Below, one piece after another: positions 1 to 8,192 of a DNA stretch of 24,193 bases (its first letter is position 1; each line of letters opens with the position of its first letter). Position numbers and translations under genes: made by a program. Source of the stretch: Lachnospiraceae bacterium UBA6403 (GTDB lineage: Bacteria > Bacillota > Clostridia > Lachnospirales > Lachnospiraceae); NCBI GenBank assembly GCA_002437435.1, contig DJPV01000029.1:13507-37699 (forward strand). Direction: 5' to 3'. A model generated the notes under the pieces. The model worked only from the letters and a program-made list of their open reading frames with translations, was not told the origin of the DNA and searched no databases.

Positions 1-2732
1 GTCGGTTCAGTCGTCGGTTCATTGCCTGAATCTGGTTTCTCAGATGCTGAATAGCTGCAATTAATGGCACCAATCGTAAGTGCACCACTAGCTACGCCAT
101 CGCAAAAGCGGTATATAGGACGTTGTCCGTTTACAGTATACTCGGCACTTGAAATTGCAAATCCTTCGTTGTTAGCAGTAGTATCTACACCAGAAGCAGG
201 TAAAACATGAATAATTTCCAAATTTGACGAACCATTCAATGTAATCTGTGCCATGCGATTACCATAGCCATCATCTGTCGCTACCCAAAGTTTCTTTTCA
301 TAGGTGTCATAGTCTAATGCCATTGCACCGCCTAGCTTAGAGTCAATATCCGCAATCTGCACAACAGTCTCATTTTCATTCAGAATATAGGCATATACGT
401 GACCATTATCCTCTAACGCCACAAAGAAAATGCCACCGGCAACTGCATTGGGATAATTCGCTGCATCAAATGCACTACCGGTATTCTGATCGATCAATTT
501 GCCATTTACATCAGCTGCTGCGACCCATTCCACAGCTTCAATGCCCATGTTGGCAGAAACCTGCGGAAGTGTTGCGGTCAAATCCCATTGTTTCTGTGCA
601 ACAAGACGTGTACCGCTCTCATTTGGATTGACCATCAAAATCGTATCATAGTTCACACCCTTAGCACTGTTATCACGCTCGGAAGCAAGGTAAATCATAC
701 CGTTGCCATCCACCGTGATTCCCTCTGCATCAGGTCCTTTTGCTTTTTCATTGTTAGCATCTTTTCGGAAGCAGACACGCTTGCCCTGTTCAAAGCCACT
801 AGCAAAGGTCAGCTTTCCATCCTTGGTCACATCCATAACCCAGAAGGTCGCAGTTCCATTGTCTACTGCGTAGAGCTTACCATCGGCAAAATCCAGACCG
901 GAAGAATCCTCCAGAAAGGTAGAAGTAGTATCAAATATATGTACTTCATTGCTGCCAGGCCATGTAATAACATCCGGTATATCAGAAAAAATGTTTGCAG
1001 CACCGGGAGTAGCTTTCAGTGTATTTTGATATTTGTTACCATTGACATCTGGATACAGCCCCCAACTTGGGTTCGTATGACTTCCGACTGGCCAAGTTGT
1101 TGTGGCAATTTGTTCCCCATCCTCAAACAAGCGGACAGAATCTCCCTTACCTAGGCCAAATGTAAAGCCCTTTGCACCGCTGTCATCCTGATAGATCACA
1201 AAAAAACCGTTTGCTGGAATCGTTGTTCCATCTGGAATGGTATAAGGATTTTTATCTTGATTATCTTTTAGTACAAGACCAGAAATATCCAATACTTCAG
1301 CTGTAGGATTAGCTAACTCTATCCAGTCCGAACCACCGCCGGAATCATTTGACTGTACTTCATTAATAACCACAGGGTTGACAATCTTATTCTTCTTGCC
1401 TTTGGTAGCTGTAGCAAAATCCTGAAATACACCGGTACCATCCGGTATACGTGCATATACACCATTTGCATGTGATGACCATTCATATTCAGTGATGAGA
1501 ATGCCACTTGCATCGTAAATCGCGGCCTTATCCTGCTTGCCCAAACCAAAGGTAAAATCCTTGTTCTGGTCAAATACATAGAGTGCACCGGCTTTCAATA
1601 TTGTTCCATCCGGCAATGGCGTAGTATCCACTTTATGTCCCACGGGATCATTATCCAACAGATACCATCCGGAAATGTCCACAGACTGTGTTCCGACGTT
1701 TATAATCTCTACCCAGTCTGTCGCATCACCGTCGGACTCCACCTCGTTGATCACTATAGATGGAGCATAATATTTATTAGCTGACCCCTTTGTTTCTTTT
1801 GTCAGGCGAAATACACCGGTGCCGTCAGGATAACGTCCATAGGATGCCTTTGCTGGATCACCATCATAGGAAGCATGCTCCGTCCAACTATACTCATCCA
1901 GCAAATTACCATCTTTATCGTATAATCGGATGGTATCACCGGAACCGATGCCGATGGCTTCTTCAAATATACCTTCTACAAAGGTTTTTGTCTGATCATC
2001 ATAAATCGATCCGCTGCTTTTGGCATCCACCACCAGCAGCTCTTCCGCGGCAATCGTACTTCCGTCTGGGAAACGCCAACGATGATCGTCTGAATTATCT
2101 CGCAGCTCGAAACCGGAAAGATCCAACGATTTTTTTCCGGTATTCATTAATTCCACCCAGTCATCAGGGCTGGAGTTAATCTCGTTAAGCACCAGCTCCG
2201 GCTTTGCGGAAGACTCAGGCTGTGAAGGGTTAGTCACGGCAGGTGATGCATTGACCATGCCCTTGGTGGCCTCTGTGTCGGCAAAGCTGCCATCGGCCTG
2301 CCTAGACCATGTGCCAGCTGCAACGCCGGTATAAGCATAGCTATCGACCTGGATTCCATTTGCATCATACAGGATAGCAGTATCTGCCTTTCCTAATCCA
2401 AAGTCAAAATTCACTGTTTCTTCAAAAATCAAATATGCGCCGGGCTTCAGAATGGTTCCTTTTGTTAGTGGGGTTATTTTTCCCTCTGTTTTTCGTTCTG
2501 TGCCTTTATCATCGGTCAGATACCAACCGGAAATATCTATCGGCTCTGAGCTGATATTTGTAATTTCCACCCAGTCGTTCCCTTTATTTGGAGCATCTGA
2601 TTCCACTTCATTAATCACGATGGATGGTTGCTGATTCTGTGATTCTGATACAGTATCTGCTGCAAGAGCCTGTGAAGGCACCAGCATGGTTGCTGCCAGA
2701 AACACGCATAGAGTTTTTGCTGTTTGTTTCAT
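1..2732 (-). CDS. Secreted protein with four lamin-tail domains and a C-terminal propeller-like region (3' end beyond window)
   Basis: Translating the minus strand from ATG 2732-2730 gives 910 complete codons without a stop, running off the window. The start has a strong AGGAGG site 6 nt upstream. Residues 1-24 form a signal peptide (basic start, hydrophobic core, ALA before the predicted cut). Four repeats open with an (I/L)NE(V/I) strand followed by DW(V/I)E(I/L), at about residues 36, 179, 324 and 452; this is the lamin-tail domain (LTD) pattern. Each repeat also has a FGLGK or IGSGD segment and a (W/Y)GRYPDG-like segment. From about residue 580 a beta-rich region (SGLDFADGKLYAV, AEGITVDGNGMIYLASE, GGAMALDYDTYEKKLWVATDD) resembles an SdiA-regulated or esterase-like propeller. 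The visible end is a Pro/Thr/Glu linker (NEPTTEP), suggesting a surface anchor or further domain outside the window. LTDs in bacteria occur on secreted proteins and nucleases; the target here is unknown. Frame checks at several LTD motifs show no frameshift. Confidence 0.85.
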   Translation of the reverse strand, partial: MKQTAKTLCVFLAATMLVPSQALAADTVSESQNQQPSIVINEVESDAPNKGNDWVEITNISSEPIDISGWYLTDDKGTERKTEGKITPLTKGTILKPGAYLIFEETVNFDFGLGKADTAILYDANGIQVDSYAYTGVAAGTWSRQADGSFADTEATKGMVNASPAVTNPSQPESSAKPELVLNEINSSPDDWVELMNTGKKSLDLSGFELRDNSDDHRWRFPDGSTIAAEELLVVDAKSSGSIYDDQTKTFVEGIFEEAIGIGSGDTIRLYDKDGNLLDEYSWTEHASYDGDPAKASYGRYPDGTGVFRLTKETKGSANKYYAPSIVINEVESDGDATDWVEIINVGTQSVDISGWYLLDNDPVGHKVDTTPLPDGTILKAGALYVFDQNKDFTFGLGKQDKAAIYDASGILITEYEWSSHANGVYARIPDGTGVFQDFATATKGKKNKIVNPVVINEVQSNDSGGGSDWIELANPTAEVLDISGLVLKDNQDKNPYTIPDGTTIPANGFFVIYQDDSGAKGFTFGLGKGDSVRLFEDGEQIATTTWPVGSHTNPSWGLYPDVNGNKYQNTLKATPGAANIFSDIPDVITWPGSNEVHIFDTTSTFLEDSSGLDFADGKLYAVDNGTATFWVMDVTKDGKLTFASGFEQGKRVCFRKDANNEKAKGPDAEGITVDGNGMIYLASERDNSAKGVNYDTILMVNPNESGTRLVAQKQWDLTATLPQVSANMGIEAVEWVAAADVNGKLIDQNTGSAFDAANYPNAVAGGIFFVALEDNGHVYAYILNENETVVQIADIDSKLGGAMALDYDTYEKKLWVATDDGYGNRMAQITLNGSSNLEIIHVLPASGVDTTANNEGFAISSAEYTVNGQRPIYRFCDGVASGALTIGAINCSYSASEKPDSGNEPTTEP

Positions 2733-2924
2733 AGTCGTCCTCCTGCGAATTATTTGAAATATCCAATATTCCTATTGTATATCTTATATTAGGTAGAGGA
2801 CGTAAAATTCACAATCAATTATATGTAAAATATAGGTGAATAACCGGATTCTCTTCCTTATATAAATAAACCCGGCTTTCGTGTTTCCCCGCTTTATTTT
2901 GCTTCTTTACATGTTCTGATCTTA

Positions 2925-2952
2925 ATTATACACATTCTGATAATAATGATAA
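2925..2952 (-). promoter_or_regulatory. Possible promoter of the lamin-tail protein gene
   Basis: On the minus strand TTATCA (2952-2947) and a perfect TATAAT (2930-2925) are 16 nt apart. This would leave an untranslated leader of about 190 nt, which is AT-rich with one GC-rich patch (about 2870-2892) and no riboswitch I recognise. The -35 box is weak, so this is tentative. Confidence 0.35.
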
Positions 2953-2953
2953 A

Positions 2954-2971
2954 TGTCATCCCGATATGACA
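2954..2971 (-). terminator. Weak hairpin after the DUF1003 gene
   Basis: TGTCAT and ATGACA (6 bp arms, 6-nt loop) lie 39 nt past the DUF1003 stop. On the minus strand a T-rich but interrupted stretch follows. It could be a weak terminator for the PucR-DUF1003 unit. The short stem makes this uncertain. Confidence 0.3.
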
Positions 2972-3010
2972 TCACTGTTACCTTTGTCCCATATAAATAT
3001 CTGTGTAGTA

Positions 3011-3526
3011 TTATCGTGACTTTTCTGCACCTTTCTTATTCTCCGTCTGCAGCCGTTTTTCCAATGCCGACTGTTTCGCAAGAATGGCATTCATCTTATC
3101 ATACAAATCCTCGATCATGATTTCGGTTTTCAAGTTTACTTTATAATCATTTTCAGCTCTGCGGCGATCCTTTTCCTCCTGTCGGTTCTGACTCATCATA
3201 ATAAGTGGAGCCTGAATTGCCGCAACACAAGAAAGAACCAAATTCAGTAGGATAAATGGGTACGGATCAAAAGCTCGGGATGCCAAAACAACATTGACAA
3301 CCATCCAAAGAATCAGCACACCGGTAAAAGAAAAAATAAATGCCCAGCTGCCTGCAAATTTTGCAATGGCATCGGCCGCACGTTGCCCCAGCGTATACTT
3401 TTCCTTTCCGCTTTCAGGACTGACTGAAATTTTGCTGTCTGCCAACAGATTCAACACTTCCTCATCTGTCATATCGCGACGGATATCCTTTAGTACTTCT
3501 TTTAACAGTTTTCTATTTTCTTTCAT
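3011..3526 (-). CDS. DUF1003 family membrane protein
   Basis: A 171-residue protein of the DUF1003 (COG4420) family of predicted cytoplasmic-membrane proteins with no established reaction. The family hallmarks are clear: GSWAFIFSF opening the first membrane segment (about residues 58-82), PYPFILLNLVLSCVAAIQAP in the second, then the conserved IMMSQNRQEEKDR and a charged C-terminal tail likely to form a coiled coil. I place the start at ATG 3526 because GAAGGA sits 8-9 nt upstream; an in-frame ATG at 3547 has no ribosome binding site. The start lies inside the end of the upstream PucR gene (14-nt overlap), so the two are probably co-transcribed and translationally coupled. What links a DUF1003 protein to a PucR regulator is not evident. 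Confidence 0.9.
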   Translation of the reverse strand: MKENRKLLKEVLKDIRRDMTDEEVLNLLADSKISVSPESGKEKYTLGQRAADAIAKFAGSWAFIFSFTGVLILWMVVNVVLASRAFDPYPFILLNLVLSCVAAIQAPLIMMSQNRQEEKDRRRAENDYKVNLKTEIMIEDLYDKMNAILAKQSALEKRLQTENKKGAEKSR

Positions 3527-4769
3527 AATAGATTTTCCTTCTTTCATTTTTATTTATATTTTGCAAAAAGAAATCAGGGCCTTTTTCCTCGAATAAGAGC
3601 AGTGAAACACCAAGCAAAAGATCGGCATGTATGGCGGGCTCATCCAGTGGAATTCCAAAATCCTCCTGTATTCTGCGTATCCGATAAAGCACTGTATTAC
3701 GATGAGTAAAAAGGGCATCGCAGGTTTTCTTCAGCGAACGGCAGCAATTCAAATAATAATAAAGTGTTTCGCAATACTGTGTGTTTTTTTCCCGGTCATG
3801 TATAGCCAATATCTGTATCTCTTTTATGATCAGATCTCTACGTCCCTCTATATTTTTTAGTAAAAGCGGCATACGTAGCTGTGCGATCGTGCAAACATTC
3901 CCACTATGAAAACGATGATCCAACATCAACTCCAATGCTTCATGAGCCGTCTGGTATAAAGCCGGCAGTTCAAACAGGTCACCAAGTCCGTCTGACATCA
4001 CTACCCTTAACTGAAACTCCTCTGCCAATGCAGAAAAGCTATTAAAATCTTCTTTCTCATGTAAAAACAGAAACACATCTCCTTTATAAAGAAAAGAATG
4101 TGACTGCGGAAATTTTGCATTAAGTTCATCTTTCAAATGTCTCTTGCCAAAATATTGGCTATGATAAGCGGTTAGATTAATCAGCGCAAATCCTGTTGGA
4201 TGAAAATCCATAAGGTAAGTACCGGAAGCCTGTAAGCGGAAATAAGGTTCCGAAGAAAAGCCCCCATCTAAAAGATGCATTAAAATATCCTCTGCAGTTT
4301 CAAATGGTCTGTCATGCCGACTCATTTCGATAAATGCCTGCTTCGACAAAACCTGTTCAACTGTATTCCATGTTTCTTGTGGAATTTTGGATAAATGTCC
4401 ATCTGTATCTATACAGATAAGGTAGCCAAGTCGGACACCGGAACTGACGAGGGGGACAAAACGGCGACGATAAACGCTGCCATCCAGCTTTATATAATTA
4501 TCTGCCCCTTTAGACAATGACTCACTCTGACTAATGATTGCTCCTGCTTCATAGGTGATTTGTCCCTGTCGAACTGCTTCCTGAAAAAGCGGATCGGTAA
4601 AGCCGAATGGCCGGTGGTGTGCCGCAACATGAAAGGTATCGTCCAGTATCAGAAGCGGGCATTCTAACAGTGCACCGGCATCAGCCACCAAAGTCTTCAA
4701 ATCATCATGTGCAAAAAACTCTGCCAAAAATACATCTGTACTGTAATTATTCAATTTTTCATCTCCCAT
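3513..4769 (-). CDS. PucR/CdaR-type transcriptional regulator
   Basis: A 418-residue regulator. The C-terminal region (about residues 340-395) carries the PucR-type helix-turn-helix: LKKTCDALFTHRNTVLYRIRRI followed by FGIPLDEP and a hydrophobic ADLLLGVSLLL helix. This is the usual end of PucR/CdaR proteins, which control purine, sugar-acid or amino-acid use in other bacteria. The N-terminal part (about 1-130: LLILDDTFHVAAHHRP, RRRFVPLVSSGVRLGYLICID) reads like a GAF-type sensor fold, and the middle like the GGDEF-derived CdaR region. The ligand cannot be told from sequence. The start at 4769 has GGGAGGAG 4-5 nt upstream. No transporter or catabolic operon adjoins it; its only partner is the overlapping DUF1003 gene. 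A good promoter and a palindrome in the leader suggest autoregulation. Confidence 0.88.
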   Translation of the reverse strand: MGDEKLNNYSTDVFLAEFFAHDDLKTLVADAGALLECPLLILDDTFHVAAHHRPFGFTDPLFQEAVRQGQITYEAGAIISQSESLSKGADNYIKLDGSVYRRRFVPLVSSGVRLGYLICIDTDGHLSKIPQETWNTVEQVLSKQAFIEMSRHDRPFETAEDILMHLLDGGFSSEPYFRLQASGTYLMDFHPTGFALINLTAYHSQYFGKRHLKDELNAKFPQSHSFLYKGDVFLFLHEKEDFNSFSALAEEFQLRVVMSDGLGDLFELPALYQTAHEALELMLDHRFHSGNVCTIAQLRMPLLLKNIEGRRDLIIKEIQILAIHDREKNTQYCETLYYYLNCCRSLKKTCDALFTHRNTVLYRIRRIQEDFGIPLDEPAIHADLLLGVSLLLFEEKGPDFFLQNINKNERRKIYYERK

Positions 4770-4786
4770 GTTCTCCTCCCTTTTGT

Positions 4787-4803
4787 TTGTGCATAACGCA
4801 CAA
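4787..4803 (-). promoter_or_regulatory. Palindromic operator candidate in the pucR-type leader
   Basis: TTGTGC and GCACAA form perfect 6-bp arms around a 5-nt spacer. The site sits between the predicted -10 box and the ribosome binding site, where a bound protein would block the start of transcription. Autoregulation by the PucR-type protein is inference. Confidence 0.45.
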
Positions 4804-4817
4804 GTGTTATTTTCTTT

Positions 4818-4846
4818 ATTATACTTCCGGTTTATTGTAGATTCAA
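4818..4846 (-). promoter_or_regulatory. Sigma-A promoter of the PucR-DUF1003 operon
   Basis: On the minus strand TTGAAT (4846-4841) is separated by exactly 17 nt from a perfect TATAAT (4823-4818), about 50 nt upstream of the start codon. Confidence 0.7.
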
Positions 4847-4975
4847 GTATTAAAGCTTATACTATATATAGATATTTATAAACTGAAGATATAAATAATA
4901 ATTTCAAAATCTATGAAAATTCTAAACAATATCAGCGGTATATTTTTGATTGCAGTATGTATCTATTGCTTATAA

Positions 4976-5233
4976 TCATGCACACGGATTCGTTCTTCTT
5001 TTTTTATCTTCCGCATAGATTTCATAAAAACTTGCAAAAGTCATATCCGGTTTTACTTCATGCTTCAACATCTGTTCAGGTTTCCGCATCTGAACTTTCC
5101 ATTTTGTAGGAAGGCCTCGTTTGGAAGTTTGTTTGGTTCTTACTGTCCCATCGGTATAACATAGACCGCTCGCCACCGGCAAGACACACCGAACGGCTGT
5201 CATAAACGTTGCGATAAAGCCATCGACTTGCAA
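4976..5233 (-). pseudogene. Remnant of the N-terminal part of a tyrosine integrase
   Basis: An 85-residue reading frame. Residues about 25-80 resemble the arm-binding and SAM-like N-terminal domains of phage and conjugative-element integrases: YTDGTVRTKQTSKRGLPTK matches the usual pattern of YTD, TKRGFxTK and a following acidic helix, and DMTFASFYEIYAEDKKRR matches the DMTFxxFxxIYxxDxKxR core-binding start. The frame then stops where a functional protein would continue for 250 or more residues including the catalytic R-H-R-Y region. None of that is visible downstream, and the first 25 residues do not match. I read it as a decayed fragment marking an old mobile-element insertion; family recognition is by eye only. 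Confidence 0.45.
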
Positions 5234-5251
5234 CGTTCGGTATCAATGTTG

Positions 5252-5280
5252 TTGAGAGAAAAAAGGATCTATGCTACAAT
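5252..5280 (+). promoter_or_regulatory. Promoter of the HAD-LicD surface-polymer operon
   Basis: TTGAGA (5252-5257) and TACAAT (5275-5280) with a 17-nt spacer and a TG dinucleotide just before the -10 box (extended -10). It lies 37 nt upstream of the HAD start codon. Confidence 0.65.
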
Positions 5281-5317
5281 GGTGGCGTGAATTTTGAACG
5301 GATAGAAAGGCAACACT

Positions 5318-6043
5318 ATGTATAAATACTATTTATTTGACCTGGACGGCACATTAAGCCAGTCCGAGCCTGGCATTCTCAACTGCATCCGCTATGCGCT
5401 GGATGCTGCCGGATTGCCGGAGCCGCCGAAGCCTGTGTTAAAGACATTTATCGGACCATCGCTGTATGATTCATTTACATCCAAATGCCATGTTGACCAT
5501 GATCAGGCGCTCTGGCTGGTGGACAAATACAGAGAACGCTATAACGTGATCGGTTTGTATGAGACCTCCATCTATGATGGAATCCCGGAGACACTCAAAG
5601 CCTTAAAAGAAAGAGGTGCGAAGATCGGGGTTGCGACATCCAAGCCTACAGCACCGACGGAAAAGATACTTGAGAAATTCGACCTTGCAAAGTATTTTGA
5701 TGTTGTGATCGGAAGCAATCCGGATGGAACCGGTTCAGACAAACAGGTTCTGATCGCTGAATGTCTGAAACGATTAAAAGAGTCCGATGCGGAAGGTGTT
5801 AATATGTCACAGACTGACAGAGAAGAATCCGTTATGATGGACGATTCTGTATCGGAAGTTAGGGTACAGACTCATGAAAATGATGCAGTGATGATCGGTG
5901 ACCGGATGTTTGATATCAATGGTGGACATGCCTGCGGAATTGATACGGTTGGTGTTCTGTATGGATATGGAAATCGTGAAGAATTTGAAAAAGCCGGAGC
6001 AGAATATATCATCAGCCGCCCGGAGGAGCTTTTGACATTATAA
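5318..6043 (+). CDS. HAD-superfamily phosphatase (phosphoglycolate-phosphatase-like)
   Basis: A 241-residue cytosolic phosphatase of the Gph/PGP group. The nucleophile motif FDLDGT has D8 and D10, motif II is VATSKP with S108, and motif IV is IGDRMFDI with D195 and D199, followed by the GxxxxGVLYGYG signature typical of this group. The helical cap sits after motif I. The oddity is an insert of about 30 residues (roughly 156-187), Ser/Asp/Glu/Met-rich, between the motif III lysine region and motif IV, where relatives have a short link. AAAGG precedes the ATG. It heads a run of surface-polymer genes, so it may dephosphorylate a sugar or polyol phosphate made for them, but it could equally be a housekeeping phosphoglycolate phosphatase. 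The substrate is not determined. Confidence 0.88.
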   Translation: MYKYYLFDLDGTLSQSEPGILNCIRYALDAAGLPEPPKPVLKTFIGPSLYDSFTSKCHVDHDQALWLVDKYRERYNVIGLYETSIYDGIPETLKALKERGAKIGVATSKPTAPTEKILEKFDLAKYFDVVIGSNPDGTGSDKQVLIAECLKRLKESDAEGVNMSQTDREESVMMDDSVSEVRVQTHENDAVMIGDRMFDINGGHACGIDTVGVLYGYGNREEFEKAGAEYIISRPEELLTL

Positions 6044-6060
6044 GGAAGATCAGACAGAAG

Positions 6061-6097
6061 CCCTTAATGGGTATTCATAAGGGTATTAAGGGTATAT
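6061..6097 (+). repeat. Short hairpin and GGGTATT repeats between HAD and licD genes
   Basis: CCCTTAAT (6061-6068) and ATTAAGGG (6085-6092) can form an 8-bp stem with a 16-nt loop. The same stretch holds three GGGTAT(T/A) copies at 6069, 6081 and 6090. No T-tract follows, so it does not look like a terminator. It could be an mRNA processing or stability hairpin. Confidence 0.4.
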
Positions 6098-6142
6098 AGA
6101 AGGCAAATGCAGCCATATACCATAAAAGAGGAGAAAGAAAAC

Positions 6143-6955
6143 ATGAGAAAATTATTAACGCTTGAGGATATCCATGAGCGTGAGAAAACAATGGTGTTCA
6201 TGTTTCATGATCTGTGTGAGAAGCACGGGCTGCGGTATTATCTGTGCGGCGGCACACTGCTTGGAGCAGTCAGACATCAGGATTTTATTCCATGGGATGA
6301 TGATATCGACATTCTGATGCCGCGGCCGGATTATGAGAAATTACAGGAAGTGATCAAAGAGCAGCCGTTTCTGCCGGAGCATAAGTTCCTGTCGGCAAGC
6401 CTTGGAAATCTGGATGAGCCATATACGAAGCTTGCAGATACGAGGACAAGACTGGACAAATATTATACGAAAGACAAGTACGATATCTATTTATGGATGG
6501 ATATTTTCCCGATGGACGGCCTGCCGGATGATGATGTCGAGATTGAACGGATCTATAAAAAGGCACACTGGTATCGCAGGATCATCCAATATCTGAAGAT
6601 GAAGACCGGACGGGGCGGCAATCTGGTCAAGAAGATCGTGAAGCCGATCCTGAAACCATTTGCATATCTGATCTGGGGCAAGAAGCGGACGGTGAAGAAG
6701 CTGATCCGGTTATGTACACAATATGATTTTGAATCATGCAAATATGTTGGCGGCATTGCCTGTGGCTACGGTCCGCAGGAGAAGATGCCAAGGGAAGAAT
6801 ATGTAAAACCGATGAAGGTGACATTTGGGGGCAGAGAGCTGATCGCACCGGGCTGCACGGACTACTACCTGACATCCCTTTACGGCGACTATATGAAGCT
6901 TCCACCGGAAGAAGAACGGAAAGCTCACATTATCAAAATGTATCAGGTAGAGTAA
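6143..6955 (+). CDS. LicD family phosphotransferase
   Basis: A 270-residue LicD-family protein. These enzymes move phosphocholine or related phosphate-linked groups onto cell-surface glycans. The family core is complete: YYLCGGTLLGAVRH (about residues 31-45) and FIPWDDDIDILMPRPDYEKL (about 48-67), with the DDDID metal-binding acidic cluster at 52-56. The C-terminal YLTSLYGDYMKLPPEEER is also typical. I choose ATG 6143 because GAGGAG lies 9 nt before it; an in-frame ATG at 6107 has no ribosome binding site. No choline uptake or CDP-choline synthesis gene is nearby, so the transferred group is unknown. It lies between the HAD phosphatase and the epimerase on the same strand, probably in one operon. 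Confidence 0.92.
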   Translation: MRKLLTLEDIHEREKTMVFMFHDLCEKHGLRYYLCGGTLLGAVRHQDFIPWDDDIDILMPRPDYEKLQEVIKEQPFLPEHKFLSASLGNLDEPYTKLADTRTRLDKYYTKDKYDIYLWMDIFPMDGLPDDDVEIERIYKKAHWYRRIIQYLKMKTGRGGNLVKKIVKPILKPFAYLIWGKKRTVKKLIRLCTQYDFESCKYVGGIACGYGPQEKMPREEYVKPMKVTFGGRELIAPGCTDYYLTSLYGDYMKLPPEEERKAHIIKMYQVE

Positions 6956-7066
6956 GTATACAGATATATGTATAAGGAACAGAGTAACTTGTGGACAACA
7001 TGGATATTACAAGTGTTTCCTATATCAAGATGAGAATAAATAAAATTCATTCAGGAGGAAATGAAA

Positions 7067-8155
7067 ATGAAAGATAAGATTTTAGAAGAAGATCTGTTAT
7101 ACATTGCAAATGCAGGTGGAGATTATGAGAAATTATATGGCAAATCCATTCTCATCACAGGAGCAACCGGCCTGGTTGGTTCCCAGATCGTAAAGGCACT
7201 TCTTAAGATGAACGAAGTAAAGAATGCCAATATCACGATCTATGCATTTGTCAGAAATGCAGAAAAAGCAGACAAGATATATGATGAATTTGCAAAGGAT
7301 AAGCTGGTCTATGTGATCGGTGATGTTGGAAATCCGGTTACCGATGAGACTGTAACTCTGTCGAATGGCAAGAAGATCTCAGAAGTACAGATCAATTACA
7401 TCATCCATGCAGCAAGCCCTACAGCATCCAAATTCTTCGTGGACTATCCTGTAGAGACAATCATGACTGCAGTAAATGGTACAAAGAATATGTTAGACCT
7501 TGGTAAAGAAAAGCAGTCCGAGGGTGTTGTATATATTTCTTCGATGGAAGCATTTGGCGCACCGGATCCTGAAAAGCCATATGTTAAGGAAGACGATCTG
7601 GGATACATCGACATCCACAATCCAAGAAGCTGTTATCCGGAAGGCAAACGTCTCTGTGAGTGTATGTGTTCTTCTTATGCAAGTGAGTATAAGCTGCCGG
7701 TTCGTATCGCAAGACTGTCACAGACATTTGGCGCGGGCATCAGCTATGAGGAGAATCGTGTATTTGCACAGTTTGCAAAGGCGGCTATGAATAAGACAGA
7801 TATCGTTCTGCATACAGCCGGAAAATCCGTTGGTAACTACTGCTATACCAGAGATGCCGTTATGGGTATCCTGCTCCTTCTTGTAAAGGGAAATAACGGT
7901 GAAGCCTATACCGTAGCACATCCGGATGCACATATTACGATCGGTGATATGGCGAAGATGGTTGCAGAAAAGCTGGCGAATAATGAGATCAAGGTCGTAT
8001 TTGACATACCGGAAAGTGCCATGACATTCGGCTATGCACCGGATGTAAATATGCGTTTGAATTCAGATAAACTTCAGGCACTTGGCTGGAAGCCGATGAT
8101 CGGTCTGGAGGAAATGTATACCCGTATGATAAAGAGTATGGAATATACAAGGTAG
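7067..8155 (+). CDS. NAD-dependent epimerase/dehydratase (extended SDR)
   Basis: A 362-residue extended short-chain dehydrogenase/reductase. The Rossmann motif is ILITGATGLVGSQ (glycine pattern about residues 32-38). HAASPTAS marks the NAD-binding strand, VVYISSMEAFG supplies the catalytic serine (about S158/S159), and Y190-PEG-K194 is the catalytic YxxxK. The family makes or edits nucleotide-linked sugars. Of two nearby ATGs (7061 and 7067) the second is better placed, 8 nt after AGGAGG. The 111-nt gap to licD holds only an imperfect hairpin (ACTTGT/ACAAGT) and no promoter I trust. SDR enzymes of this kind often stand beside LicD and CDP-glycerol-type transferases in Clostridia, usually with an IspD/TarI-like cytidylyltransferase; that last gene is absent here. 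The exact sugar or polyol is unknown. Confidence 0.88.
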   Translation: MKDKILEEDLLYIANAGGDYEKLYGKSILITGATGLVGSQIVKALLKMNEVKNANITIYAFVRNAEKADKIYDEFAKDKLVYVIGDVGNPVTDETVTLSNGKKISEVQINYIIHAASPTASKFFVDYPVETIMTAVNGTKNMLDLGKEKQSEGVVYISSMEAFGAPDPEKPYVKEDDLGYIDIHNPRSCYPEGKRLCECMCSSYASEYKLPVRIARLSQTFGAGISYEENRVFAQFAKAAMNKTDIVLHTAGKSVGNYCYTRDAVMGILLLLVKGNNGEAYTVAHPDAHITIGDMAKMVAEKLANNEIKVVFDIPESAMTFGYAPDVNMRLNSDKLQALGWKPMIGLEEMYTRMIKSMEYTR

Positions 8156-8192
8156 ATTTATCTGGGATAAAGAAAACAGGAGGATATAGAGG

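Noticed and set aside
588..2634. Several plus-strand and off-frame open frames opposite the lamin-tail gene
   Set aside because: They are shadows: the minus-strand frame from 2732 is continuous, has a signal peptide, ribosome binding site and repeated domains, and the opposite frames have neither.
2870..2900. Similarity of the GC-rich patch TTTCCCCGCT upstream of the lamin-tail gene to part of hairpin element A, as a possible third copy
   Set aside because: Only about 10 nt are identical; the 50-nt core and the long complementary arms are absent, so chance is the simpler explanation.
2733..2930. Possible cyclic-di-GMP or other riboswitch in the lamin-tail gene leader
   Set aside because: None of the conserved riboswitch sequence blocks I know is present.
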